A model generated the notes under the pieces. That model made no database searches, was not told the origin of the DNA, and worked only from the letters and a program-made list of their open reading frames with translations. Below, one piece after another: positions 52,972 through 60,890 of a stretch of 64,000 nucleotides of DNA (the first letter of the stretch is position 1; each line of letters starts with the position of its first letter). This DNA is from Oscillospiraceae bacterium (GTDB taxonomy: Bacteria > Bacillota > Clostridia > Oscillospirales > CAG-272), in assembly GCA_015063845.1 (NCBI GenBank), contig SVTJ01000013.1, positions 1-64,000 on the forward strand, read 5' to 3'. Position numbers and translations under genes: made by a program.

Positions 52972-53087
52972 ATTCCGTAATCAAAGAGCAGCGCCTAGGC
53001 AACGCGAAACGCTTCATGCAGCGACCGAAGCACAAAAAGCTGTTCTTTGTGTATATACGTCGAGCCCCGTAGGGCACGACCCTTTTT

Positions 53088-53162
53088 GGTGACGTAGCCA
53101 AGTGGTAAGGCCCCGGTCTGCAACACCGTTATTCATCGGTTCAAATCCGATCGTCACCTCCA
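53088..53162 (+). tRNA. tRNA-Cys (anticodon GCA)
   Basis: Acceptor GGTGACG/CGTCACC, discriminator T, encoded CCA, and anticodon loop CTGCAAC. The 3' half of its acceptor and CCA are part of the long inverted repeat that starts at 53153. Confidence 0.96.
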
Positions 53163-53208
53163 ACGCAAAAAGGACGCCAAAAGGCGTCCTTTTTGCGTTG
53201 GAGGTGAC
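53153..53208 (+). terminator. 26-bp perfect inverted repeat: tRNA terminator including the tRNA-Cys 3' end
   Basis: 53153-53178 and 53183-53208 are exact reverse complements around an AAAA loop. The inner part, AAAAAGGACGCC/GGCGTCCTTTTT, is a normal rho-independent terminator. The outer 10 bp repeat the tRNA sequence GTCACCTCCA in inverse. Confidence 0.88.
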
Positions 53209-53209
53209 C

Positions 53210-53460
53210 TTTTGCGATGTGTAGCGCAGCACAATGTGCGGCGGTTCTAATCTGAAAGCTAAGCGAAAACGATTAAGTATCGTTTTCGCAACGCTTTACG
53301 CCGCAAAGCAAGGAGCAGACAGAGCCGAGCGAGCGCAGGCGAAGGGCTGCGACTATGCGACCGGTGCGCACGTCACCGAAGAAACGGACAGTCGGGGACG
53401 CCTGTCCCTACAATATCAACAGAAAAACAAAATCTTCTTCGCGCCTTTTTCCCTCAACTC
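53210..53460. other. Gap without a recognised gene
   Basis: Nothing coding was supported here. The stretch holds a short inverted repeat GCGAAAACGAT...ATCGTTTTCGC (53262-53290) and GGGGACGCCTGTCCCTAC (53395-53412). The latter recalls the arms of module B in form but not sequence. ACGTCACC at 53381 recurs at 54225 after a similar GC-rich run. Confidence 0.4.
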
Positions 53461-53489
53461 TTGCAAAACATCTCAAACTGTGCTATAAT
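53461..53489 (+). promoter_or_regulatory. Promoter cassette 1
   Basis: TTGCAA (53461-53466), 17 bp, TATAAT (53484-53489), followed by the leader AAAATCAGAAAGGCGGTG that recurs before the next two genes. Confidence 0.75.
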
Positions 53490-53512
53490 AAAATCAGAAA
53501 GGCGGTGTCATT

Positions 53513-54124
53513 ATGAAGATAAAGGAAATGAATAAAATAGTTAAACATTTTGATAAATATTTCGAGCAAACCGATTCTATGGTTATACATCCGATTGTTG
53601 ACAACGGATTTCACGTTGATGTTCTTTTGTATAAGCCGAACGAGAAGTATCCTTTTTGGAAGCTTGTGACTATGGGTGCAAGCGATTATAAAATGCCGCC
53701 CGCGTCCAATACAGTTTCTCAACATAATGAGTACATTATGTTTGTTCATGCCGATGAGATGTTGGATAATCAAGAAATTGCCAGTTGGTATTTCAACAAG
53801 TTGGTAATGATTGCCTCATTTGCTCATGATAATCAATGTCACATTACCTACGGACATAGCTTTGAATGGCAGAACGATGATTCTGACGATGAAATGGTCG
53901 CAGCATTTATTGAATTTCCGCAAATCATTGAAACTGTTGAAATATTGCGCTGCAAAATAGGTCTGCTAAAAACCATTGCCTGCCTTCAAGTCGTTTTGCT
54001 CAACAAAAACGATCTTGCAAAGTTGATGGAGATTGGTCCGCAGGCGTTCAGTGGGTATTTATATCCGGATAATGATGATCAGCCGCATTTTCTTTCCGAA
54101 AGGCATAGAAGTGATAATTTCTAA
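53513..54124 (+). CDS. Suppressor-of-fused (SUFU) domain protein
   Basis: The 203-residue protein resembles bacterial SUFU-domain proteins: HVDVLLYKPNEKYPFWKLVTMGASDYKM is the core pattern. Bacterial members are often immunity proteins or act near toxin systems, but no toxin gene is visible here. It is the first of three AT-richer small genes that share a promoter-leader cassette downstream of tRNA-Cys. It has its own terminator. Function is otherwise unknown. Confidence 0.72.
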   Translation: MKIKEMNKIVKHFDKYFEQTDSMVIHPIVDNGFHVDVLLYKPNEKYPFWKLVTMGASDYKMPPASNTVSQHNEYIMFVHADEMLDNQEIASWYFNKLVMIASFAHDNQCHITYGHSFEWQNDDSDDEMVAAFIEFPQIIETVEILRCKIGLLKTIACLQVVLLNKNDLAKLMEIGPQAFSGYLYPDNDDQPHFLSERHRSDNF

Positions 54125-54156
54125 ACGGCATCTTTTTTGTCAACACAACTCAAAAC

Positions 54157-54188
54157 AAAAACCAGCCAGTCGGCTGGTTTTTCTTTTT
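54157..54188 (+). terminator. Rho-independent terminator
   Basis: AAAAACCAGCC pairs with GGCTGGTTTTT and is followed by CTTTTT; it ends the SUFU gene. Confidence 0.88.
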
Positions 54189-54242
54189 GGAGGTGACGGC
54201 AGACGACTGTGCGATGGGTGCGGACGTCACCTTCAATAAAAC

Positions 54243-54269
54243 GGGTCGTCGAGGACGTCGACCCCTACA
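54243..54269 (+). repeat. Single arm of module B
   Basis: These 27 bases are identical to the left arm of copy 2 (GGGTCGTCGAGGACGTCGAC, then CCCTACA). No second arm follows, so this is a solo end or the remnant of a deleted element. It lies 17 bp upstream of promoter cassette 2. Confidence 0.75.
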
Positions 54270-54285
54270 GTTTTGTGTGATTTTC

Positions 54286-54314
54286 TTGACACCGCTACAT
54301 ATTTATGCTATACT
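54286..54314 (+). promoter_or_regulatory. Promoter cassette 2
   Basis: TTGACA (54286-54291), 17 bp, TATACT (54309-54314), then AAATCCGGAAAGGCGGTGGAG before the start at 54339. Confidence 0.8.
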
Positions 54315-54338
54315 AAATCCGGAAAGGCGGTGGAGCTT

Positions 54339-54860
54339 ATGGAAAAGCAAACGAAAAACATTATTACCCGAGAGTGGGTAGAAAAAGAGCTTCGCTTTTA
54401 CAACAAGGCGGATATTCGTTCAACGTTGTTTTTGATGGGAGTGTTCTTTGTGCTCTTTATCCCTTTGGCCGCAGTGGCAGTCTCTGGGGTCGTTCAGCTC
54501 GTTGAAAAGGTTTGGCTTGAGATCGTTTTGTCCGTTTTGTTCGCGGGATTTATGTATATACCCGTCTGGGCACACCTTTTTGTGTTGACAAAATTTTTGA
54601 GGGAAAGAAAATTACTCTTGTGTGGCGACTTTGATATCGTCACGCGTGCTGTGTCGTATAAAAGCGAAAAGCTTACGCGTAGGAATACGGAGGAATTACT
54701 TCATTTTAGTGGTTTTAAGGAAATTTCGGTGGGGCATACCGAGTATCAGCTTGCCTCGCAGGGAGATGAGTTTTATATCGTACATTACAAAGGAAGTGAC
54801 GCTGTAAAGCTGCTGTATTCTTCTAAAATGTATGAATACATAGAAACGCAGAGTTGTTGA
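54339..54860 (+). CDS. Unknown protein with two transmembrane helices
   Basis: The 173-residue protein has a charged N-terminus, two hydrophobic helices (about 27-48 and 58-82) and a C-terminal soluble domain of about 85 residues. That domain (CGDFDIVTRAVSYKSEK, FKEISVGHTEYQLASQGDEFYIV) looks like a small beta-rich fold of the YcxB-like kind. The assignment is weak. ATG 54339 is used because AAAGGCGGTGGAG precedes it; the frame upstream crosses the promoter. Confidence 0.6.
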   Translation: MEKQTKNIITREWVEKELRFYNKADIRSTLFLMGVFFVLFIPLAAVAVSGVVQLVEKVWLEIVLSVLFAGFMYIPVWAHLFVLTKFLRERKLLLCGDFDIVTRAVSYKSEKLTRRNTEELLHFSGFKEISVGHTEYQLASQGDEFYIVHYKGSDAVKLLYSSKMYEYIETQSC

Positions 54861-54889
54861 TTGACAACCATTTGGTTTTGTGTTATAAT
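54861..54889 (+). promoter_or_regulatory. Promoter cassette 3
   Basis: TTGACA (54861-54866), 17 bp, TATAAT (54884-54889), followed by TAAATCATCAAATAGAAAGGCGGTGGAG. The -35 starts directly at the stop codon of the previous gene. Confidence 0.85.
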
Positions 54890-54919
54890 TAAATCATCAA
54901 ATAGAAAGGCGGTGGAGAT

Positions 54920-55138
54920 ATGAAAAAAGTGAATTTTTTGCAGCTGATAGCCTCTATTTGTATATTGGCAGGAAGTGTCATCAATCTTTTGGAGCTTTTT
55001 ATCGAGCTTCCCGAAGCTTTGCGCTTTTGCTCATCGCCGCTTTTGCTTGTCGGAGTGATATTATACTTCGTTTCCTTTGGACTGAGAAGTAAGCGCAAAA
55101 AGCGTAAAAAGAATAAAAAGAATAAAAAGGATAAATAG
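54920..55138 (+). CDS. Small membrane protein with poly-Lys tail
   Basis: The 72-residue protein has two hydrophobic segments (about 6-27 and 39-54) and a C-terminal tail of alternating Lys/Arg and Asn (RSKRKKRKKNKKNKKDK). Its function is unknown. The tail could bind acidic phospholipid or nucleic acid. It is expressed from its own consensus promoter and ended by the terminator at 55162. Confidence 0.6.
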   Translation: MKKVNFLQLIASICILAGSVINLLELFIELPEALRFCSSPLLLVGVILYFVSFGLRSKRKKRKKNKKNKKDK

Positions 55139-55161
55139 AATTTTGGCGACTTATCAAGTCA

Positions 55162-55197
55162 AAAATCCCCGCGTTTGATTGACAACGCGGGGGTTTT
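55162..55197 (+). terminator. Terminator whose loop carries the next gene's -35 box
   Basis: AAAATCCCCGCGTT (55162-55175) pairs with AACGCGGGGGTTTT (55184-55197), with one wobble pair. The loop is TGATTGAC, and TTGACA at 55179-55184 is the -35 of the following promoter. Confidence 0.8.
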
Positions 55198-55207
55198 GTG
55201 CTATAAT
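55179..55207 (+). promoter_or_regulatory. Consensus promoter of the MBL-fold gene
   Basis: TTGACA (55179-55184), 17 bp, TATAAT (55202-55207). It overlaps the upstream gene's terminator. Confidence 0.88.
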
Positions 55208-55238
55208 ACACACAGCACGTATATTTTGGAGGTTTGAT

Positions 55239-56012
55239 ATGCTTAAGTTTACGTTTTTGGGTACTTGCTCGGGTACTGAGCCTATGCCTAACAGACATCA
55301 CAGCTCGGTACTTCTCGAGATAAACGACTTATATTATTGGTTCGACGCGGGTGAGAATTGCTCTCACAGAGCCTACACCTCGGGGGTGGACGTTTCCCAC
55401 GTTCGCGCTGTCTTTATTTCTCATATGCACGTTGACCATATCGGCGGTCTTGCAAACCTTATGTCGGTCATAAGAAAGGTACATAGAGTTACGGGTGTGC
55501 CTCAGATAAATAATAATTGCTATGATATCTTCGTTCCGAGCCTTAAGACGCTCAATTCGGTCAAGGACGTTGCGGGTATACCCACCGCGCCTTGCAAGGG
55601 AGTAAACGCCATTGAGCACGAGATAAGCGACGGAGTTATATTCGAGGACGAGAATATCCGCGTCACCGCGCTTCACAACACGCACCTCAAGGAGACGGGA
55701 GAAAAGGGCTGGCACGCTTATTCCTTCCTTATTGAGGCAGAGGGCAAAAAGGTCATCTTTTCGGGTGACGTCGGCTACGTTGAGGAGCTTGATCCTTATA
55801 CCGAGGGCGGTTGCGATATGATGATAATGGAAACGGGACACCATAAGGTCGAGCACGTTTGCGAATATGCTGTAAACAGAGGCGTTCCGAGACTTATCTT
55901 TACCCACCACGGCAGACAGATACTCAGTGACGTTGATGCCGCTCGTGAACTTGTCGCTACCTTGCACAGCAACGTGCAGATATGCGACGACGGCGACGTT
56001 GTTATAGTCTGA
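55239..56012 (+). CDS. MBL-fold metallohydrolase, RNase Z-like
   Basis: The 257-residue protein has the metallo-beta-lactamase signature ISHMHVDHIGGL (HxHxDH), N-terminal FLGTCSGTEPMPNRHHSS and later metal ligands in FSGDVGYV and FTHHGRQI. The arrangement resembles RNase Z or phosphodiesterase-type members, but the tRNase Z exosite was not recognised. The start at 55239 follows TTTGGAGG. It is followed 12 bp later by the sugar isomerase-like gene. Confidence 0.82.
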   Translation: MLKFTFLGTCSGTEPMPNRHHSSVLLEINDLYYWFDAGENCSHRAYTSGVDVSHVRAVFISHMHVDHIGGLANLMSVIRKVHRVTGVPQINNNCYDIFVPSLKTLNSVKDVAGIPTAPCKGVNAIEHEISDGVIFEDENIRVTALHNTHLKETGEKGWHAYSFLIEAEGKKVIFSGDVGYVEELDPYTEGGCDMMIMETGHHKVEHVCEYAVNRGVPRLIFTHHGRQILSDVDAARELVATLHSNVQICDDGDVVIV

Positions 56013-56024
56013 GGAGGTGACAGT

Positions 56025-56846
56025 ATGTATAAGGTGGGACTTTCAAGCTCAGCCTTTTCTCTTGATGAGGCGACCTTCAAGCGCCTTGCGGAAAGTGGAA
56101 TAGAGGCGACCGAGTTGTCTATGCCTCTCGACGCGCATCTCAGCCTTAACCATAAAGAGGTATTGGAGCTTTCACAGCGCTACGGCGTAAAGCTTTGGTC
56201 GTATCACTTGCCGTTCTTTCCGTTCAAGAAGATAGACATTTCCTCGCTTGATCCCGAGCTTCGTAAAAACGCGATAGAGCTTTATAGTACGCTTATTGCC
56301 AAGGCCGCGGACATAGGGATAGACAAGTTCGTGCTTCACCCAAGCGGCGAGCCTATCGCCGATGAGGATAGGGAAGAGAGAATAAAGTATTCGATGCAGA
56401 ATATCGACTTTCTTGCGGAGCTTGCGCACAGACACGGCGCAAGAATTGCGGTCGAGGACCTGCCGAGAAGCTGTATCGGCAGCACGGTAGACGAGCTTGC
56501 GCGCCTTGTAAGCGTCAACGACAAGCTGCGCGTATGCTTTGATACAAATCATCTTCTCAAGGATGATCCCGTTGATCTTGTTAAAACGCTTGGGGACAGG
56601 ATAATAACACTGCACGTTTCCGACTATGACTTTATCGACGAGAGACATTGGTTACCCGGCGAGGGTCTTAACGATTGGAGCGGTATATACAAGTCTCTTT
56701 GCGAGGTGGGATATAACGGTATATGGATGTATGAAGTGCCGCTGCGCTCAAAGACTATCACACGCAGCCGCGACCTTGCTTTTACCGACTTCTATAATAA
56801 CGCACACGCTATATTCGAGGACAAAACTCCCGAGAGAATATATTAA
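56025..56846 (+). CDS. Sugar phosphate isomerase/epimerase (AP-endonuclease-2-like TIM barrel)
   Basis: The 273-residue protein is a xylose-isomerase-like TIM barrel. Metal-site residues are suggested by LHPSGE, VEDLPRSCIGS, CFDTNHLLKDDPV, LHVSDYD and GIWMYEV. Such enzymes isomerise or epimerise sugars or inositol derivatives; the substrate is unknown. It is in an operon with the upstream MBL-fold gene (GAGGAGGTGACAGT between them) and ends at a strong terminator. Confidence 0.82.
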   Translation: MYKVGLSSSAFSLDEATFKRLAESGIEATELSMPLDAHLSLNHKEVLELSQRYGVKLWSYHLPFFPFKKIDISSLDPELRKNAIELYSTLIAKAADIGIDKFVLHPSGEPIADEDREERIKYSMQNIDFLAELAHRHGARIAVEDLPRSCIGSTVDELARLVSVNDKLRVCFDTNHLLKDDPVDLVKTLGDRIITLHVSDYDFIDERHWLPGEGLNDWSGIYKSLCEVGYNGIWMYEVPLRSKTITRSRDLAFTDFYNNAHAIFEDKTPERIY

Positions 56847-56851
56847 GAGAA

Positions 56852-56887
56852 AAAAACGAGCTACACATTAGCGTGTAGCTCGTTTTT
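56852..56887 (+). terminator. Rho-independent terminator
   Basis: AAAAACGAGCTACAC pairs with GTGTAGCTCGTTTTT around a short loop. Confidence 0.9.
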
Positions 56888-56898
56888 GTTTTGCTCTT

Positions 56899-57105
56899 CA
56901 AATTAGAATTTATCGGGGACGCGCTTAGGGAGACTTTCTTGAAGAAAGTCTCCCTAAGAACTTTACCTCAGAGAAAAAACAATAAAGTTATATATTTTCC
57001 TATGGCTATAGCAATAACCATTTTGTTTTAAAGTTCTTGAAGGGAGTTTGAGGGGAACTTCTTTCAAGAAGTTCCCCTCAAAAAACGCGTCTCCAATAAA
57101 TGTCA
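56899..57105 (-). repeat. Module C repeat (inverted copy)
   Basis: It starts TTAGAATTTATCGGGGACGCGC and has a first hairpin GGGAGACTTTCTT/AAGAAAGTCTCCC (56929-56955). The interior of about 85 bp is the reverse complement of 13680-13765. A second hairpin GGGGAACTTCTT/AAGAAGTTCCCC (57053-57078) and a decayed terminus, CCAATAAATGTCAAG, follow. Each end therefore carries its own hairpin. Confidence 0.82.
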
Positions 57106-57110
57106 AGTTG

Positions 57111-58013
57111 TCAAAAAAACAAATTCCAAAGTGTTTGTCCGCAGCCTGTGATAACTATTGCAACAAGACCGACGATTATGCCCCAAAACTGTACCTTGCT
57201 GAGCTTTTCCTTAAAGAGAAGCGCGCCGACAAACGTGCTGATTATAACAATACCGCCGTTTGAAACGGGAAAGAAGATGGGGCTTGGAATTATGGGCGTG
57301 AGCGCTGTGTTTAGTCTGAAGTAGGTACAACCGCTGATGCCCGAGAGAAGTATGTAAGGCAGCGCGCCCTTGCGGATAGTGGGCATAGGCTGCTTTTTTG
57401 CTTTGTTTACGGCAATTCCCATAAGGAAGAAAAGAATGCAGGAAACGACAGATGCCGTCAGCATCATTCCGTTTATCTCGCTTTTGACGGGGGATTTACC
57501 GAACACTATGTTGAACATTCCCACAAATCCGCCGACAAGGAAAAAGAAGAAGCAGCATACAAACCATTTTGCGCTAAGCGTCTCTGTGCTCTTCTTGGGG
57601 TTGATACACAATAGGAGCGCCACGACGATAAGCAGCATTCCGACTATCTGGAAACCGTTTATCGGGTTGTGCGCCCAGAAAACGCCGAATAGTGTCGCTA
57701 TGATAAACGCGCAGTTGCCTATGAGCGAGGTGAGTGATACTGGACCTGAGGCGAGTGACTCGTTCTTGAGAAAGAGAAAACCGCAAAGGATACAGCCGAA
57801 GACCGCACCGTATATCATCGCGCCCGTGCTTATAGCTCTGTCGCCAGAGGCAAAGAACCAAATAAGCATTATCAGCGTCCACATAAGGCTCAGACCGCCG
57901 TTGAAGAAAAAGCTGTCGCCGGGGGTGGTAAAGGTCCTGTTTTTAAACTTACGCAAAAGAAGCGTGTTGAACGACGCAAGCGTTACCGATACAGCCATCA
58001 ATAAGTATTCCAT
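57111..58013 (-). CDS. DMT-superfamily (EamA-like) transporter
   Basis: The 300-residue protein has about ten hydrophobic helices in two EamA-like halves, typical of drug/metabolite transporters that move small organic solutes across the membrane. The motif FPVSNGGIVIISTFVGALLFKEKLSKVQFWGII near the end is the usual EamA C-terminal signature. It starts 2 bp after the AraC-type gene behind CGGAGAAAT, so the two form an operon. The substrate may be the sugar sensed by that regulator; this is inference. Confidence 0.83.
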   Translation of the reverse strand: MEYLLMAVSVTLASFNTLLLRKFKNRTFTTPGDSFFFNGGLSLMWTLIMLIWFFASGDRAISTGAMIYGAVFGCILCGFLFLKNESLASGPVSLTSLIGNCAFIIATLFGVFWAHNPINGFQIVGMLLIVVALLLCINPKKSTETLSAKWFVCCFFFFLVGGFVGMFNIVFGKSPVKSEINGMMLTASVVSCILFFLMGIAVNKAKKQPMPTIRKGALPYILLSGISGCTYFRLNTALTPIIPSPIFFPVSNGGIVIISTFVGALLFKEKLSKVQFWGIIVGLVAIVITGCGQTLWNLFF

Positions 58014-58015
58014 AA

Positions 58016-58852
58016 TTATTTCTCCGTTTTATTTAAACGTTCTCTGTACTTTTTTGGGGGCATACCGTATTTTGCGGTGAATGCCTTATAGAAATGCGAA
58101 ACGTCGTGGAAGCCCACGCTCATTCCTATATCAAAGATTGAAAGTTCTTCGTTCTCCAGCATTTCAACGGCTCTTCCAAGACGGTGATTTTGCAGATACT
58201 TTGACGGGGAGCAGCCTTCCTTTTGAATAAAAAGACGGTAGAGGTAGGTGCGGTCAAGTCCTACGTGGAAGGCGATGTCCGCGACCGAAATATCAAAGGG
58301 GTAGTGATCTTCTATATAAAGGATGGCTTTTCTGACGTAGCTGTCCGCCATATCCTTTTTTGATAGTGTGGTGTGGTTTGCCTTTACAAGTCTGCTCATA
58401 CAAAGCAGAAAATAGCCCGTAACGTCATACCCCTTAGCTTGATTTTGCTTTCCTGCCGCGTGCATAGCGTATATATCGCTTATCATAGCATCGTCAAGAG
58501 GGAAGTCAAAAATGACATTGTCTTCGTCAAGCCCGGCGTTGTGTACCAGCGCGTCGTCGTCAGCACCGCAAAAGGACGCGTAAACGTATTTCCACGGCTC
58601 GCGCTCGTCCGCCACGTAAGAAATAGGAACGTTTGGCGTTATCATAAAGCCTTGACCTGCACACAGCTCGTATGTCTTTCCCTCAACGGTGTATTTTCCT
58701 TTTCCCTCTAATATAAAATGAACGGAATATTTAGAGTAGGTCATAAGAGGAGTTGCGTGCCCCGAATGGCATATCTGTATACCGCATTCTACCACGGCAA
58801 GGCTTTGGCTTGGATTCTTTTTTAGGCCGTATCTGTCGGTATCGTAGCTCAT
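58016..58852 (-). CDS. AraC-family transcriptional regulator
   Basis: The 278-residue protein has an N-terminal cupin ligand-binding domain (about 10-110, HFILEGKGKYTVEGK...ELCAGQGFMITP) and a C-terminal pair of helix-turn-helix motifs (VADIAFHVGLDRTYLYRLF and FDIGMSVGFHDVSHFYKAF followed by GMPPKKYR). It likely controls its own transporter operon and the divergent oxidoreductase operon in response to a carbohydrate. The start at 58852 follows AAAGGAGAG; the longer frame has no ribosome site. Confidence 0.92.
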   Translation of the reverse strand: MSYDTDRYGLKKNPSQSLAVVECGIQICHSGHATPLMTYSKYSVHFILEGKGKYTVEGKTYELCAGQGFMITPNVPISYVADEREPWKYVYASFCGADDDALVHNAGLDEDNVIFDFPLDDAMISDIYAMHAAGKQNQAKGYDVTGYFLLCMSRLVKANHTTLSKKDMADSYVRKAILYIEDHYPFDISVADIAFHVGLDRTYLYRLFIQKEGCSPSKYLQNHRLGRAVEMLENEELSIFDIGMSVGFHDVSHFYKAFTAKYGMPPKKYRERLNKTEK

Positions 58853-58885
58853 AAGCTCTCCTTTCGACAACAAATTTACAAATAA

Positions 58886-58914
58886 AAAATAGCATAAAAT
58901 CAAGGAAAAGTCAA
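58886..58914 (-). promoter_or_regulatory. Candidate promoter of the AraC-transporter operon
   Basis: On the minus strand TTGACT (58909-58914), 17 bp, TATTTT (58886-58891). Confidence 0.5.
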
Positions 58915-58967
58915 CACATTTGATAAATTATGCAACAACAATACAATTCATTGTCAACATCAGTACA

Positions 58968-59007
58968 TTTTCAAATTTTCGTGACTGTGCTACAATAAGG
59001 TCACAGT
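58968..59007 (+). promoter_or_regulatory. Promoter and operator-like inverted repeat of the oxidoreductase operon
   Basis: TTTTCA (58968-58973), 17 bp, TACAAT (58991-58996). ACTGTG (58984-58989) and CACAGT (59002-59007) are inverted repeats flanking the -10 box, a layout that suggests a regulator site. Confidence 0.5.
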
Positions 59008-59040
59008 GATCCCAAGCTAATTTATTTGGAGGATTGAAAA

Positions 59041-60312
59041 ATGAAAGAAAAGATTAGAATCGGTTTTGTAGGCTGCGGACAGTTCGCAAGACACTTTGTT
59101 CCGCTTTTCAAGGCTCATCCCGCTTGTGAGTACGTCGCACTTTGCGATAAATTCCGCGACAGAGCAGAGAAGTTTATGGAAAAGTACGGTGCTGACAAGA
59201 TATTCGACACATACGAGGAGATGCTTGCATCCGACGAGGTAAACGCTATCGCAATATTCTCGCAGAGAAACCAGCACGGCGAGATGGCTATTGCCGCTCT
59301 CAAGGCGGGCAAGCACGTGTACAGCGCAGTTCCTATGGCGACAAGCATTGAGGAGATCAAGGAGATAGTTCGACTTGTCGGTGAGACGGGACTTACCTAC
59401 TCCATGGGTGAGACGGGCATCTACCGCCCTGCGGCAATATTCTGCCGTCAGAAGTATAAGAGCGGCGAGATGGGTGATCTCGTTTATGCCGAGGCGCAGT
59501 ACAACCACGATATGAGAGGACTTTATAGGATATTCCAGAACACCGAGGGTGACCTTTGGAAGAAGATGGCGGGAATTCCCCCCTTCTACTATCCCACGCA
59601 CTCCACTTCTATGGTGCTTTCCGCAACAAAAGCAAGAGCGCTCAAGGTATGCGCGTTCGGATATGAGGACAAGGTAGACCCCGATATATTCGGCAGAGAG
59701 GATCAAAACTGGTTTGGAAACCCGTTCTCCAACTCCTCAATGCTTCTTAAGATGAGCGACGGCTCTATCGTTCGTATAAGCGAGAACCGCCGTATTGCAT
59801 GGATGGTTCCCGAGACGTACATCACCTGCTTCAACGGACATAAGGCATCTTATGAAAGCTCTCTTATGCAGCACAGCTACATTACTATGGAGCCTCTGCC
59901 CGATAGGAGAGTATGCCACTATGAGGACGTAGCAGACCTTCTCAATCCTATCGAGCTTACGGCACATAAGGACGATCCCGACTTTATGGAAAAGGCTATC
60001 AACGGTGCTTGGAGTGAGGCTGAAGCGCCTATTCAGCGCTCCAACCGCTTGCCCAAAGAGTTTGAAGGCATACACACAGGTCACGCAGGCACGCATAAGT
60101 TTATGGTAGACGACTTCTGCCAGGCGTATATGACTGGCAAGCTCTCTCCCACGAACGCATGGCAGGCGGCAAGATACAATATCCCGGGCCTTACGGCTCA
60201 CGAGAGCGCGCTTCAGGGCGGCGCGGCGATCGACATTTACGACTGCGGAGATCCCCCTGCGCACCTTGAGGTCCTTGACGAGGACAGAGAAGAAAACGAG
60301 GCGTGGGTATGA
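59041..60312 (+). CDS. Gfo/Idh/MocA-family oxidoreductase
   Basis: The 423-residue NAD(P)-dependent enzyme has the Rossmann motif IGFVGCGQFARHF near the N-terminus and GKHVYSAVPMATSIEEI, where this family usually has an EKP motif. It probably oxidises or isomerises a sugar or inositol derivative. It is divergent from the AraC-type regulator, which may control it, and overlaps the GNAT gene by 4 bp. The substrate is not assignable. Confidence 0.88.
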   Translation: MKEKIRIGFVGCGQFARHFVPLFKAHPACEYVALCDKFRDRAEKFMEKYGADKIFDTYEEMLASDEVNAIAIFSQRNQHGEMAIAALKAGKHVYSAVPMATSIEEIKEIVRLVGETGLTYSMGETGIYRPAAIFCRQKYKSGEMGDLVYAEAQYNHDMRGLYRIFQNTEGDLWKKMAGIPPFYYPTHSTSMVLSATKARALKVCAFGYEDKVDPDIFGREDQNWFGNPFSNSSMLLKMSDGSIVRISENRRIAWMVPETYITCFNGHKASYESSLMQHSYITMEPLPDRRVCHYEDVADLLNPIELTAHKDDPDFMEKAINGAWSEAEAPIQRSNRLPKEFEGIHTGHAGTHKFMVDDFCQAYMTGKLSPTNAWQAARYNIPGLTAHESALQGGAAIDIYDCGDPPAHLEVLDEDREENEAWV

Positions 60313-60833
60313 GTGTACCTCAGCTTATAATGCGTAAGCCCGACATCACCGTTCTTCCGCCCCTTGTTCTCGGAGAGGGTGAGCAGATAATCTGCCACAA
60401 GGAAGACTGCGGTATGGAAGCGGTTTGGGAAGATATAATTGAGAGTGCTTTTGGAAAACGATATAAATTCGATTTTCTTATAAAGGCGGGAGATTACAGC
60501 CCCGAGCACGTGCTGTATCTTACAGTCAACGGAAAACCGATCGCCACGACGACCGCTGTTGAAAGCCCCACGTACGCAGGCGAGGGCTGGTATAGAATGG
60601 TGGGCGTACACGCAGATGCAAAGGGAATAGGAGCGGGCAAGAAAATAGCTCTTGCGGCACTCTATGCTTTGCGCGAACGCGGATACAAGAGCGCGATGCT
60701 GTCTACCGACGACGCGCGCATCCCCGCGCTGTCGATGTACATCTCACTCGGCTTTGAGCCTTACTATTGTCATGAGAGCCACAAAGAGAGATGGGAAAAG
60801 GTATTCGAGGAGATAGCAAAAGTAAAAAGATAA
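60309..60833 (+). CDS. GNAT-family N-acetyltransferase
   Basis: The 174-residue protein has the acetyl-CoA-binding motif GVHADAKGIGAGKKIALAAL (A motif) followed by YISLGFEPYY typical of GNAT C-termini. The start at 60309 overlaps the upstream stop (ATGA); it reads MSVPQLIMRKPDI. The acceptor substrate is unknown; coupling with the oxidoreductase suggests a small sugar-derived amine or unrelated salvage. Confidence 0.85.
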   Translation: MSVPQLIMRKPDITVLPPLVLGEGEQIICHKEDCGMEAVWEDIIESAFGKRYKFDFLIKAGDYSPEHVLYLTVNGKPIATTTAVESPTYAGEGWYRMVGVHADAKGIGAGKKIALAALYALRERGYKSAMLSTDDARIPALSMYISLGFEPYYCHESHKERWEKVFEEIAKVKR

Positions 60834-60844
60834 AATAAACCGAA

Positions 60845-60885
60845 GAATGATGGAGTTGTGTCCTCGGGACACAACTCCATCATTC
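60845..60885. terminator. Long bidirectional hairpin between convergent genes
   Basis: GAATGATGGAGTTGTGTCC pairs perfectly with its 19-base complement around a TCG loop. T runs are lacking, but its place between convergent genes suggests termination. Confidence 0.7.
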
Positions 60886-60890
60886 ATTGC

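Noticed and set aside
53045..53087. Possible sixth tRNA from a T-arm-like TCGAGCCCCGTAGGG
   Set aside because: No matching D arm, anticodon stem or acceptor could be drawn around it.
53014..53232. 72-residue minus-strand frame over tRNA-Cys
   Set aside because: It reads through the tRNA and its terminator; the tRNA cloverleaf is unambiguous.
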